NCBI GenBank assembly: GCA_032622095.1
Contig: CP136067.1
Span: forward strand, 181,818,556-181,882,555
Length of the DNA: 64,000 nucleotides
Direction of reading: 5' to 3'
Origin: Siphonodentalium dalli
Lineage: Eukaryota; Mollusca; Scaphopoda; Gadilida; Siphonodentaliidae
The position numbers were made by a program, and so were the translations under genes. The notes beneath the pieces are model-generated. The model saw only the letters and a list, made by a program, of their open reading frames with translations. It did not search any database and had not been told where the DNA came from. Below, in pieces: positions 22,087 through 33,563 of this stretch (within the stretch, counting starts at the first letter, position 1; each line of letters begins with the position of its first letter).

Positions 22087-23180
22087 GCGCTATTGCGTGG
22101 TGTAAATACACAGGTGTCGCTAGGTAGGCCAGGGACTCAGATGCCTATATGTAGAACATGTACCCAGTAAGTAGCATATCATGGATTCATCTGATGTCCG
22201 TATGTAGGGTATGGACACGCGTGACAGTTATGCCACAGATCCACCTACAGATATATATTGGACCGATGCTCTATTTGAAGGCCATGGGTGGAGTTCCCTT
22301 TAAATAATCCTTGCACCAACTCCACTATGCGGTAGGTTGGCCATGTACCGACGGTCATATATGAAAAGGTCATGGGCACAGGTCGATATAGGTATGGCAT
22401 GGCAGTATATACATGCATGATGTGTCTAACTGTCTATATGTAGGGCATTGACCCAGCCCTTTATAATTATATATTTATACGTCAGGGATCCAGACAAGTA
22501 TGTTGACGATGCCTTTGTGAAAAGAAAATACCTATATATACAAAAAACGATTGTTGTTAAACTGAAACCACATCGCTATAATTATGCAGACCATGTACGT
22601 ACGCCCATATACATGGGTACTGGACCAACGCCCTATATGATGGATCTCCATATAAATAGGACGTGTGGAACCACTATAACTTTGCCATGGACACAGGCTC
22701 ATATAGGTAGGAAATGGACCCAGGCTATGATCCTTGCCGATTTAGTTATGGCATTATCCAGACATTAGCACCAGCCATTTATATGCAGGACTTTGACACA
22801 TCCCCTTATACAGGCTATTATATCTAGGCCATAAACCCAGCCATACATATAGAATCGACCCAGGCCCCTATCTAGGACATGGGCAGAGTAGTTGGGACAC
22901 GTTGATCAAAACCCATACAAATATGTCATTCACCCACGCCCTTTTTGCATGGAGACCATCTACATTTGTAATGGATTTATGACCCTATATGACCCTGGAT
23001 GTTGTAGACCATGTAATTCCATATATGTATGGTATATAGGAAATGGACGCCGGCTCATAAAGGTATATCATGGGATCTCACTCTGAAATAGATAGGTGTA
23101 GGCTACATTCATGTAAGTAGGGGTAGGACCCACGGCGAAGTATCGACATACAGTTATGGCATGGTTAGGTAGGAAAAACA
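21170..23180. repeat. Degenerate minisatellite, ATATA/GGACCCAGCC type
   Basis: Irregular repeats of roughly 30-40 bp built from CATATAT, AGGGCATGGACCCAGCC and related blocks fill the core of the foldback element. Units have diverged strongly except for the 572-bp duplication. No coding frame. Confidence 0.7.
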
Positions 23181-24457
23181 GTTAGTTACTACTGTATAGC
23201 AAATATTATTCCGGATTCCACCACACTGTAATTGAGTATTCTGCACTGATGACATGGACAAATTTAGTGCGGAGGTCGGATTCCAGGTGCAGGTACCGAC
23301 AGGAATGTGTGTCAATGTTATTACACGCCTGTATCATGATTAATTAAACGCACCCCGCAAGTCGATTAATGGCAGATACAATCATAAACATCATAATTAT
23401 ATGTATATGTCATTCAAATCAAAATAAATAACTAAATAGTAATAACATAAATGTACTTTTGTCAATGGCAGGCGGTTGCGAAGCAACAATTTCAACCGTA
23501 CTATCAACTTGAAATGCTGTGTCTTTACAAAACACAACATTTAGTAAAGCATTACTTGTCAATATAAGCATAATATGAAACATTTGTATCAGTTAAATTG
23601 CCAGAAAATCATACCGACGGTCTTTTTTCAATGGTGGGTACGTCACCAACAACCGTTACCACACATGTACGTATGAAGTATATCAATGTTCTAGTCATGC
23701 CCAAACTAAAACAACAATTATAACTATTTTCGTCAACAATATGGTACATGTTGTTTAGTTTGTTAACATTGCCATAATATCAGTCATATGTACATTTTTT
23801 ATTTCGGGTATGTCATTATAGGAACCGTTAACCCCCTGTAAGTGAGAGATATTGTAATGTTTCAGTCATCCCCACACAAACAATCACTGTTATAATTGTT
23901 TTCATCACAAAAATAAATGCCACATGCTGTAGTTTAGTTTGTTAAAACTGCCATAATATCAGCCATATGTGCATTATTTCGATTTCGGGTAATGCCCACA
24001 AAAACCGTTAGTTACCCTTTAAGTAAGAAATATGGTAACTTTTCAGTCAGGTCCACACTAATAACACTTATTATAACCCTCAGCTCCTACATGGTGTAGT
24101 TTAGTTTGTTAAAACTGCCATAATATCAGTCATACGTATATTTTAAAATTTTGGGTATGTTCCTAGCAACCTTTGCCACTCCTGTAAATTAAGAAATATG
24201 GTAATTTCCCTATCAAATCCAAAATAATAACAAATATAATAGTTTTCACCATGAAATGATACATGGCGTTGTTTATTTTGTTAAAACTGTCATAATATTA
24301 GCCATATGTGCATTAATTCGATGTCGAGTAGTTGCCTAGCATCAGTTTCCAAGGAAGGATCTGCCAGAATTGCATACATATATGAAAATGATTATTAATG
24401 CACGAGGAACACATGCCCAGTTTCATGCTTTTATCGCCTTTTGCATAATACACACAA

Positions 24458-24980
24458 ACCAAGCGCCTGGACTGCTTGACGACCATGTCCAAGCTCCAGG
24501 CAGTTATCTCCCATCGCGCCGCTGAGATATCACTGACATAAGGACATTTGGTAAGGATTTCATACGTGTTCTTAGTTCTTATGTTTTAGGATTAAAATTG
24601 TCTATGTCTGGCTCAGTCTATATTGTTCTTATCAATACCGAAAGAATTACCATTATTGCAAACTGTTGTTGGTCAAAATAAGATAATTGGTGACTAAATA
24701 TAGTTCCGACGATATGTAAAAATAGATGTATTGGTCCGCAAAGTACCATCCTTGTGGCAGTGCTATATCGCAGTGCTAACGTAGAGGGCGCTGCATGGAG
24801 TTTGGGCCATGTCTGAATCCCTAAGGATTTATCCTGGGTCCCGAAATGGGACCTACACCATTTATGATGACAGTCAAACCCAGTCTCCACAAGTGCTTTA
24901 CCAGGGTGGTTGAGAATACGTTCAACCATCGCGATGAAGCGTTTCATAATTGTCCGGTAAGAAAACTTCGGATGTATTCT
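24458..24980. other. No feature recognised
   Basis: A 109-codon minus frame (24618-24947) has no recognisable domain. No repeat partner seen. Confidence 0.3.
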
Positions 24981-25101
24981 GACAGTTGTCCGACTTTGTC
25001 TTGCCCAGTAATTCAGTGTAATTTGTGGTAGCGATTAGGGTGTGAAAATTTGTCACAAAAACGCTGAAGTTACTTGGCAAAACAAAGTCGGACAACTGTT
25101 T
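24981..25101. repeat. Short palindromic element (~121 bp)
   Basis: ACAGTTGTCCGACTTTGT at 24981 pairs with ACAAAGTCGGACAACTGT ending at 25101. The stem continues inward for about 35 bp in total (TTGCCCAGTAATTCAG against CTGAAGTTACTTGGCAA). A typical minimal MITE or hairpin. Confidence 0.85.
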
Positions 25102-25244
25102 TTGTTTAATGGTAGCGCCAATACATTCAGGAGGCTGTGAGAATCCATGAGTTCCTCTGTCACATGGATTCCCTCACAACTACGCTTGTTGCACACACAC
25201 CAGTCCTGGTGGTAATTCATTCCAGTCAGAATTCCGAGCATATA

Positions 25245-25640
25245 ACGTAAGAATTCCGAAGCTGAAATACAGAATTCCTAGTTTATAAAGTCAGAATTCT
25301 TAGTTAAAAAGACAGTATTCCGAGTTTATAAAGTCAGAATTCCCAGCCTGTTCTCGTGAAAATCAGCACATTAACTGCTTATAATTTAATCTGTTTCAGG
25401 TAGTTAATCTGCTTAGGATCGCCTCATTTTGAGTCGATAATGTACTGAAAATATGAAGTTTTAGTCACACTATCGACTCATGCCCCTGTTCTCCCGAAAA
25501 CCAGCACATTATCTGCTTATAATAGTACTTGATTAGGTAGATAATCTGTTTAGAATTGCTTCCCTTTTGACTTATAATTAGGCGATTCTAATCAGATTAT
25601 GTGCGGACAACAAACAGAATTCCGAGTTAAAGGTAGAATT
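25245..25640. repeat. Family D repeat: GTCAGAATTCCGAGT array and attached hairpin half
   Basis: Tandem ~20-bp units AAAGTCAGAATTCCGAGTTA, each with an EcoRI-type GAATTC, are followed by the attached D sequence (CAGCACATTATCTGCTTATA, CGCCTCATTTTGAGTCGATA). It continues at 28384 after the intervening TIR element, so this copy is interrupted by that insertion. Confidence 0.8.
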
Positions 25641-28376
25641 CGTCATCTCCGGTTTAAACCTCCGAGTTTAAACCTGGTTTAAACCTACACACAGGTTTTA
25701 AACCTACATTTGCGGTCCAGCCAAACCGGGTCTAAGTGAGCGTTTTTGTCGTTCAGTTACCAACTAATTGACAACTCGATTCGGAGCATAGTCAAACTAC
25801 CCTCTTACCTATCGGAACAAAAGACAAGCCGATATAATGGTTATGACATGTCATAAATTATCGCGAACGCATGCATGCTGTTACGCCGAGTTATGTAGTA
25901 ACTGACGAGTTTTGTGGTAGCTCACGAGTTATGTAGTAACAATCGACGAGTTTTGTGGTAGCTCACGAGTTTTGTAGTAAAATATTGACGAGTTTTGTAG
26001 TAAAAAACAAGCTAACGAGGTTTTTATTTCTTTGATTTTTCAACTACATGTATTATAATTGAATATGCAGAGTGTTACTTTGTCAAATCACATGGGTATC
26101 CTCAAGAACGAACCAAGAACCAAGAGGTGGCGTAGAGTTGTCTATATTGCAAAAACAAAGTGAAACGATTATTGGTAACAATAACTGTATGGTACGCATG
26201 CATGACTCGCCGCTCTCTTTTGTTTCACGGTTACTGTTGGTTGCGTTTATTTCTTAGAGTGCACAAGCCGCGAATCCATTATGCACTGAGAGAAAAATGA
26301 CGAACCACATTTGGTTTTCCACCACGATAGATAGTTTATTCTATTTCACCAAATACAACATGGTATTAAGAAATAGGACGCGATGTCTGACGTAATGAGG
26401 GCCAGGTTCAAGTTAATAACATGGCCATAGTACTTCTAGGTACGAAGTTTGGCTCAGATCTGATGAGAAACGAAGCAGCAGTGACGAGGGACCAACATCA
26501 AGTTGAGCTACAACGTCATTAACGTCCACCACACAAACACTTACACAAAAAAACATTGCATTTACTATATACGATTGTATTAAGTCCAAACCCGCCTGTG
26601 AAACTGACTAAAAATTGTTGCTACAGACCTAGACGAGTATTACTACAAAACTCGTTAGCTTGTTTTTTACTACAAACCTCGTCGATATTTTACTACAAAA
26701 CTCGTGACCCAAATTACTACATAACTCGTCGATTTTACTACAAAACTCGTGAGCTACCACAAAACTCGTCGATTGTTGCTACATAACTCGTGAGCTACCA
26801 CAAAACTCGTCAGTTACTACATAACTCGGCGTAACACATGCTCATTGGATTTATTCATTGAGAAATAAGTATCGCTCACGGACCATTAATCCGATCTCTT
26901 TGTGGGTTTTAATCAATCTGTCAAAGGGCCTGTCTCTCAACACGAGTTTCACGCGCTGTTTATCACTTTGTGATAGATTTTCTGCAAGTTGCTTTACCCG
27001 CAAAGACAAAATATGGTGTATTTACATGTATATCTGTATATATTAAAGGGTATAGGAGCTATATATCTGCATGTCCGTTTGTCTGTTCCCAACTGTTCTA
27101 AAACTTATTTAAAAATATGAAAAATTTAATTTAAATTTTTTTTTTAAATTGTGTTGTTAAATTGAGTAAGGAGTTGTATCTAACAAGAAACAATATTTAA
27201 ATTTTATATTAATATCTTTTTGTCTAAAATTTAAATAATTTTTTTTTAAATGTTCAAATGATCAAAATGTGCGCAAATGTGACGCAGGCTCCTGCGACGC
27301 TGAATAAAGGCTCCATAATCGAGTCATTCCTGGACCAAGAGGTCAGTCAAGTAAAAGCAATTTGCTTATGAGTACACACCAGAAGCGGCATCTGAACTGT
27401 TTGAAGTGGGCAACCATACAGAGGCACAGCCTTTTTAAATAAAGAAATATATTACATGCGTTGCTATTTTTCAATGTAATAAATTTTCCGCCATGCAGGA
27501 AATCAAAAAGTTCCCAGGTTTTTAACTATTGGAATATTATGGGAATTTATAGGCGGAGCCAGAGTAGAGCTTTGTCGCATGATCTACATCAAAATAAGGT
27601 ATCATAATAATTTGACTCGTATGGCAATATAAGTTTAGGATTGCAAACTATGTATATAGCATATCTGGTCATGCAGTAGCATCATTTTGGTGTCAAAATT
27701 AAAACGTTGAACCATTCAAATTAACTTGTAGAAAACACCAGTATTTGTGATTGCCACAAGCAAAAAAAAAATCCCACAAGATAGTTGTCAAAATCATATT
27801 GAAGGAACATGTCCATATCTGAGCAAAGCTCCCGTGCGAATGAATCAACTGTGACATGATAACACCAGTCGGCAGCCGCCACTTAGACACGCCCTCACTC
27901 AAGATAATTTACATCTCCACCCTTTGATTGATTTTTTGACAATTCTAAACCGCGATGAAGAAAAGACGGATTCGTCATATCAAGTTTAGCCTCTGTAAAG
28001 CTGGTTTAGCTGGACCGCCGAATTAGATGGTTTAGTTGCCAGTTTAAGCTTATAAAACGCAAACAAAATATCGAAATTGACAAAAACTCATCCCCACACG
28101 CTTTATAGGTAGGTGAGAGTGCTTTTCGCTTATACATTTCCAATCAAAATATGGTCGCTGTCGTAATTATTGATTTTAGCAATCAATAAAATGAGGCGGT
28201 CCGTATTAAGAAAGTACGATTAATTATCTCGACGATACCGAGACATTACTGCTAAACCACTAGTCTGGCTGGACTAGGTTTAAACCAGAGATGACGAATG
28301 CGTCACTTAGACCTGCGGCCGCGGGTTTAAACCACAGAGTTTACGTAAACCAGGTTTAAACCTGAGATGACGAATC
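25632..28376. mobile_element. TIR DNA element (family G), copy 1, carrying a nested insertion
   Basis: Left end GAATTCGTCATCTCCGGTTT and right end AAACCTGAGATGACGAATC are inverted, each followed by TTTAAACC-rich subterminal repeats. Its sequence parallels 41811-43603 along the whole length, apart from the 958-bp nested element at 25879-26836. Frames inside are short and unrelated to transposases, so it is non-autonomous. It lies within a family D array. Confidence 0.8.
25879..26836. mobile_element. 958-bp TIR element with tandemly repeated ends, nested in family G
   Basis: Ends TGTTACGCCGAGTTATGT and its exact inverse lie at 25879 and 26836, flanked by a 5-bp duplication CATGC at 25874-25878 and 26837-26841. 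The ~125-bp terminal repeats are arrays of ACGAGTTTTGTGGTAGCTC-like 19-26-bp units, inverted at the two ends. The parallel position in the other G copy (near 42031) lacks the insertion. No transposase frame (longest about 60 codons). Confidence 0.9.
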
Positions 28377-28383
28377 GGGCCAT

Positions 28384-28806
28384 AAAGTCACAAATCCGAG
28401 TTAAAAAGACGGAAGTTAGAATTCCGAGTGATAATGTCAGAAGTCAGAAATCCAAGTTTAGAAAATCAGAATTCCGAGTTAAAAAGTCAGAATTCCGAGT
28501 TTATAAAGTCAGAATTCCGAGTGATAATGTCAGAAATCCGAGTTAAAAAGACAGAATTCCGAGTTTATAAAGTCAGAAATCCAAGTTTAGAAAATCAGAA
28601 TTCCCAGTTTTTTAAATAAAGTCAGAATTCCGAGTTAAAAAGTCAGAATTCCGAGTTTATAAAGTCAGAATTCCGAGTTATAAAGTCAGAATTCCGAGTT
28701 AAAAAGATATAATTCCGAGTTAAAAAGTCAGAATTCCGAGTTTATAAAGTCTGAATTCTTAGTTATAAAGTCAGAATTATGAGACATAAAAGTCAGAATT
28801 CCCAGC
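28384..28806. repeat. Family D array, ~20-bp AGAATTCCGAGT units
   Basis: About 20 units of AAAGTCAGAATTCCGAGTT with A/T-run length variation. Open frames in it are repeat artefacts. Confidence 0.9.
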
Positions 28807-29500
28807 TTAGGATCGCCTCATTTTGAGTTGATAATGTACTGAAAATATGAAAATTTTAGTTACATTATCGACTCATAATGAGGCGATTCTAAGCAGATGA
28901 TTTGCGGACAATGACAAAAGTAAGCCAGCTCACGACATTAACCAGCCTGTGGTCCCGAAAATCAGCACATTATCTGCTTATAATAGTGCTTGTTTAGGTA
29001 GATAATCTGTTTACAATTGCTTTCGTTTCGACTCATAATTGGGCGATTCTATGTCCGGACAACGAGCCAATAAGCAACTCACAACTTGTCAGGTGTACGC
29101 ACTTTAACAGGTGTTTTCGCTGTGGATAGGATAGGATATTTTATTTCACAATACAATATGTTAATACATTATAATATAAGTTTATATTCGTATATGTATT
29201 GTGTGGAGTGCCGTAGCCTATGATGGTCATCTACCCGGCACCCCTGACTCAGAATACAATCAATAATGGCTACATAAATAATGTAAATATTTCACTATAA
29301 TTTTGATTACATTTATATTTAATTTGGATTTAGATATAGATATAGATAAACAATATGTTTTAGATGTATGGATAGAAATGGATATGAATGAATATGCAAC
29401 GGTCATTTTTCTCAATAACAAATTTTGGAGTATGTTTGGCTGCATTTAATTTAATAAAACTTTGCTCACATACTATATGAAGTCTGTTCAACAGTCGTTT
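28806..29500. repeat. Family D body with long hairpin
   Basis: GCTTAGGATCGCCTCATTTT and onward (28805-28842) pairs with the inverted arm 28862-28900. Then come CAGCACATTATCTGCTTATA and a segment GTGTGGAGTGCCGTAG ... CTACCCGGCACCCCTGACT that recurs at 44245-44290. The block 28806-29500 is paralogous to about 43740-44570. Confidence 0.75.
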
Positions 29501-29975
29501 AGAACAATAAGCATCAGTTCTTTAAAAATCGGCGCATTATTGTACAATCAATGGCAATCGACAGAAGCGTGCTGAGCGCTGCATTGAGATTGGTGTGTTG
29601 GTGTCTCCAAACCTGAGCACATGAAAGCGGCTTATCTCCGTGTTGTATAGCGGTATCTGATTGCCGTCGCCGTTCGACAGGGATCACGGGGCAGGGGTGG
29701 TGCGGATTTCTCACCCCTATGCGGATGTCACGGCGTTGTCAGTTTTACGGGTGGAGGAAACTCTACGCAGAGAGTAAATTTCACTGAGAAATCACTCTGC
29801 TGTAGAAACCACCGACCCCGGAAAGGGACCGACAAACTTGCCCAGAAACACGAATCAGATTATCCTCCTTAGTGTGGATCGCGAATCCGCGCTTGTCGGC
29901 ATTCGAACCAGCTTCGTCGGCGCTAGACGGCATAATGCCCCGAGCATTCTACCGACGGGACCACCGGCGTACTTA
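29500..29975 (-). mobile_element. tRNA-derived SINE
   Basis: Read on the minus strand, a tRNA-like head contains TGGTTCGAATGC (29899-29910), a good match to the pol III B box. An A-box-like GGTGGTCCCGTCGGT (29951-29965) lies about 50 bases before it. The head is followed by a body with GGTCGGTGGTTTC, then AGAGTTTCCTCCACCCG, a conserved-looking core, and a tail containing GCTCAGGTTTGGAGACACC. The layout (tRNA head, central domain, unrelated tail) is that of animal SINEs. The family name is not assigned, and the tail boundary near 29500 is approximate. Confidence 0.65.
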
Positions 29976-31189
29976 ACAATCAATGTATAGTGTAAAATAT
30001 TGTTTGTTCAGATCAAGAACCAACTATATATTGTTCAACTTTGAGTCAAAATATTAAACAGAAATTACATTCAGCTCTTCAAAATATTTCGAACCATTAT
30101 TATACGGGATATCAGGTGGGAATTTATAACAACTGGAAATAGTGAGGTACCTGTTGGAAATTTTCAATTCATAATGGGGGGAGGGGGTATCGGAAACAAA
30201 ATCCAGATGGGTGCGTTGTATCACACTCCCGATAGCAGATATTTCCATTGCCATGTACATTTCCTTATTTTGAACCACAATTTTTCGTTTTGTCTTAATA
30301 TATTTTTGAGAGTTTTTGCTGTTATATTGTATATCCAGTCCAGCAATAATTTATTCTCAAATGATGAATTAGTACTTTCAAAACTAGCTCCGACCTCAAT
30401 TCATTTCAGAAACACGGAACGAAAGACACCCGCGTCCAATGCGGATTACGTTCCGATTGCAAAACTACTATCATTCACTATTTATCCGTGTCAACCACAC
30501 CCATTGATGACATATTGTGCGTAGAAATAATAGCACGAAAATCTGACTTAATCCATCTAACGGTAATATGCTTTCAAACATGGCAAGGATGTTATAAATA
30601 AAACTCCACTGTAAAGTCAGATAAACGCACGCATGATTTACAATCAAATTACCTATCTGTATATCGTTACCAGAAATAGGTATGGTCGTCTCAGGTTCAA
30701 GTCTCGGTTTATACAAAAATCTCAGACCAGGGGGGGTACTAGGTCTCAGTTGTAGACTATTACCTATAGCACACATAATTATCGATTATATTAAATTTTG
30801 TCCAGTTCATTTATAATTATAATCTTTCCTCTACACGGCATATCAATAAAACACAAGTCCTATTTGGTTAACATAAAGATAAATGCTTCCACAAAATACA
30901 AATGTTTCTGTTACCAGAACTTGTACGTTACCACATGGTTCGAATTATGAACACACCGACACAGGCTTCAATGACAATAAGGCAAACCTTGGTTTCAAAA
31001 CCTAAGTTTCAAAAAGACGAGAATACGGACCAGTGCGGACCAATAATCCCAGCTTACTCGCCCCGAAGCATGGTAACACATCGCGATCACCGTGGTTTGG
31101 GACCGGTCTAGACTATAGTTTACGCGAAACCTGGCAGAGACCAGAATTCTGCCGAATATGTTTATCATTTGTTATGAAAATGTTCTTGG
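29976..31189. other. No feature recognised
   Basis: Open frames of about 100 codons on both strands (30174-30524 +, 30471-30776 -) show no domain and overlap each other. No repeat partner seen. Confidence 0.3.
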
Positions 31190-31540
31190 TTTTGCTTGTG
31201 GTCTAATGTTTCATGCGGCTGCCTGTCTGCTGTTGCTTCCTAGTTTAATACCGAATGGGTTTTTTGCGGCTGCCTGTCTGCTGTTGCTTCCTAGTTTAAT
31301 ACCGAATGGGTTTTTGAATGTTTTTGCACCCAAACACAGCACTATGCTTTAGTGCAGGAATTGTTCTAAAAGCACATAGAAAATTTGACTTTGCAGCGAT
31401 CGGGTCTCGCCATTTTTGTTGGAAAACCCCATGCTAAATATAGAAACACAGACCAGTACTAATCCGGTGACAGAGTCAGAAAGGGAGTATGACTGGTGCG
31501 CTCTGGTAGAAAGGAAGTATGACTGGTGCGCTCTGGTAGA
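31190..31540 (+). repeat. 52-bp and 30-bp tandem duplications
   Basis: GCGGCTGCCTGTCTGCTGTT begins at 31215 and again at 31267 (period 52). A single diverged copy of the same text occurs at about 44990-45040. Downstream, a 30-bp in-frame duplication containing GTATGACTGGTGCGCTCTGG occupies 31479-31538. Confidence 0.8.
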
Positions 31541-31659
31541 GATTGAGGATATCGTTGCGTACTACGGAGAAAGCAATAAGAATAATTTTACTGACACCAC
31601 GAGATACCAAAACTGTTTTAGAGTAGGGTTCATAAAAACTGTGTACATAAAAAATTAAC

Positions 31660-32253
31660 TGCCTTCTCTCTTCGGCTATTTCTCCTTGTTATGGACCAAT
31701 AATATATTGCCGCCTGTAAAATCTTATATGAGCGATTCTGATTCTCTAAAGTGAATATTCTCCACGCTTCTCTGTCAGTTGGGATATCTTTTATGACTGA
31801 TGTTTATCACAGTTGTACGTGTCAGGGGCTGTGAGGGCTGCAGCCAACGTTTTGAAAATTCAAAGCTCAATATTCTGACAAATTAAATAGTATTTCATGG
31901 GTAAATTGTGGCAAATTGCAGTATATTTATTTTCACATTTCTGCCCGAATTATACATATTTAAGGTTAATTTTAATCTATTTCGTTAAATTTCTGTGTAA
32001 TATTCTATAAAACTGTTACAGACATGAATATATCATGTAAGAATACTCGAGCAAAAAGACTCACCCCCGTTGTTCGTTTTTTCCTCCCCTTTTCATTTTT
32101 CTTGGGGGTGCCTTATACAATTATTAAGTATTTTTCCTTTTCGTCTTTAAATTATTTGTTTTAGTATTGCTGGCTTTTTGCTATTGCATTTGTTCTATTA
32201 AGTACGAATATTGGCTACAGCTTATATTATAAATATTTAATATTTCGTTTCAG
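31660..32253. other. AT-rich intron-like spacer
   Basis: No frame or repeat is seen. It ends in TTTCGTTTCAG, a good splice acceptor for the next exon. Confidence 0.35.
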
Positions 32254-32455
32254 ACGGAAATCACTGGCGCAAAGAAACGAAAAGTTGAGCAGTTCGTGTG
32301 TCATGTTGACAGGTGGGATAAGAGTGACTATCGAACGATTCAAGGAAACAAGAAAATAGTAGAAATGGTCGCACTGGATATGCAGCCGATGTCAATTGTT
32401 GCAGGATGCCCTTTTTCGGCAAATTATACATTTGGCCCGTCCCACCAACAAACCT
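32254..32455 (+). pseudogene. hAT/ZBED-type transposase exon (N-terminal linker region)
   Basis: After a TTTCAG acceptor the frame reads GAKKRKVEQFV, then KSDYRTIQGNKKIVEMVA followed by LDMQPMSIVAG. The 'I.EM...DMQP.SIV' block follows the BED finger in hAT transposases and ZBED host proteins. The frame runs into a family B element at 32460 with no donor, so the exon is broken. The C-terminal hAT segment lies at 34150-34465 on the same strand; the catalytic middle part is missing. Probably one decayed hAT gene split by later insertions. Confidence 0.65.
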
Positions 32456-32459
32456 TTAA

Positions 32460-32954
32460 AGGCACGTTTGGCCTTAATTGTCGAAAATATTCATATTTGT
32501 TCCAAACACCGTAAACAGAAAAAACATTAAAACGCATACAGTTTCGTCCATATTTGCCATGACCATCGCGTAAACAGCATGTTATCATAAAGACCTACTA
32601 TATTTTACCTAAGCAAGAGCCTGATTGTGTTACAGAACACAGCACAATGCTACTGGCTAATCACACCCAAATGGCACGAACGCTCTTTATTAGCTCCCTA
32701 TCAGGAATTCACCAACAAAGAACGCTCTTTATGTTTACCATCATAATATAAACAAACGCCAGAAAAGTTACTTTTTATGCTTTTGTTTACATAACAATGG
32801 TCAAACATATGACAATAACATACTGTTTATGCGATATTTCTTATTTGTATACGGACAAAGTCTGTCTATATTTTGATGTTCTTTCTGTTTGTGGCGGTTT
32901 ATGACGTGTGAAAATATTTTCACAGAATACCCACCGCCAAGGCCAACCGTACCT
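32460..32954 (+). mobile_element. Family B non-autonomous DNA element, copy 2
   Basis: 495 bp with TTAA on both sides (32456-32459, 32955-32958), ends AGGCACG / CCGTACCT. It separates the hAT exon from the TatD fragment. Carries the paired AACGCTCTTT boxes at about 32689 and 32722. Confidence 0.88.
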
Positions 32955-32984
32955 TTAATCTTGCATTTAAGAGGGCCCCCCAAT

Positions 32985-33386
32985 CAACATATGAGTTCGG
33001 ATGTGAGTTTCACTGCTTTAGAAGCAGTACGCACCGCAACCCACAAGGATCAAGTTATCCACTTTCACTGCTTCTGTAGGTCTAAACAGATGGTGGATGC
33101 TTGGTCTTATCACCAGCCCAACACTTCGTTCGGGTTTACAACAATTTGTGCTGGATTTAATGACGTCCAGCGGGAAGCAGTTCGAGCCATCCATCCTTCC
33201 AAAATTCTTCTGGAGTCTGATGCGCCCCATGTCGGTTCTGTGTGCCGAGCTTTTACTTCCCCCGCCGTCATCGGTGAAGTGGGTGTGTCATAAGCACGGA
33301 TCCTGGGTACAACCCCAGATGACGTGCTAGCGCGCTCTACACAGAATGCCCAACAAATGTACGGCATTCAGCCAATCCGCCAGTAA
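32985..33386 (+). pseudogene. TatD-family (TATDN2-like) nuclease fragment with premature stop
   Basis: The frame reads SSDVSFTALEAVRTATHKDQ, IHFHCFCRSKQMVDAW, FGFTT, AVRAIHPSKILLESDAPH. This is the C-terminal half of the TatD metal-dependent hydrolase barrel: HFHCF holds a metal His and LLESDAPH the conserved Asp. A TAA at 33291-33293 interrupts it, and the same frame then continues ARILGTTPDDVLARSTQNAQ to a natural-looking TAA at 33384-33386. The N-terminal half is absent and the upstream side is family B DNA. TatD-like genes are multicopy in molluscs. This is a non-functional fragment. Confidence 0.8.
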
Positions 33387-33563
33387 AATATCCACATCAG
33401 TACAAACTACACTTAATTCAGCGGATCTGGCATTCCAAATTATTTTTCCGGCTTTTTTGTTAGTAGAAAACATTCTCATTTTCGACCTCTGTTTCCACTA
33501 CTTTCCAAATTTAGAGAATGTTTAATCCTTTTAAAAAAAAACTCTCCTGGTTAAATGTAAATC

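Larger units (their letters stand above)
20333..24457. mobile_element. Foldback (FB-like) element of about 4.1 kb with tandem-repeat arms
   Basis: Left arm (about 20333-21160) and right arm (about 23600-24457) are inverted relative to each other. Each arm is itself a tandem array of diverged ~172-bp units. The landmark ACATATGACTGATATTATG recurs at about 20475, 20648, 20810 and 20923, and its reverse complement at about 23773, 23950, 24119 and 24294. The outermost ends match: AAAGCATGAAACTTTCC at 20364 against the reverse of CCAGTTTCATGCTTTTATCG near 24417. The core is non-coding minisatellite. Tandem repeats inside inverted ends are the architecture of Foldback elements such as Drosophila FB, though no sequence kinship is claimed. 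Confidence 0.75.

Noticed and set aside
24618-24947. 109-codon minus-strand frame
   Set aside because: No domain, no splice context and no conservation evidence; left unannotated.
28428-28619. 63-codon Glu/Asn-rich repeat protein
   Set aside because: Translation of the AGAATTCCGAGT array.
29899-29965. Functional tRNA gene
   Set aside because: A- and B-box-like sequences exist but the cloverleaf arms are poor and the unit continues into a SINE body.
30471-30776. 101-codon minus-strand frame
   Set aside because: Overlaps an open plus-strand frame, has no motif, and composition matches its neighbours.
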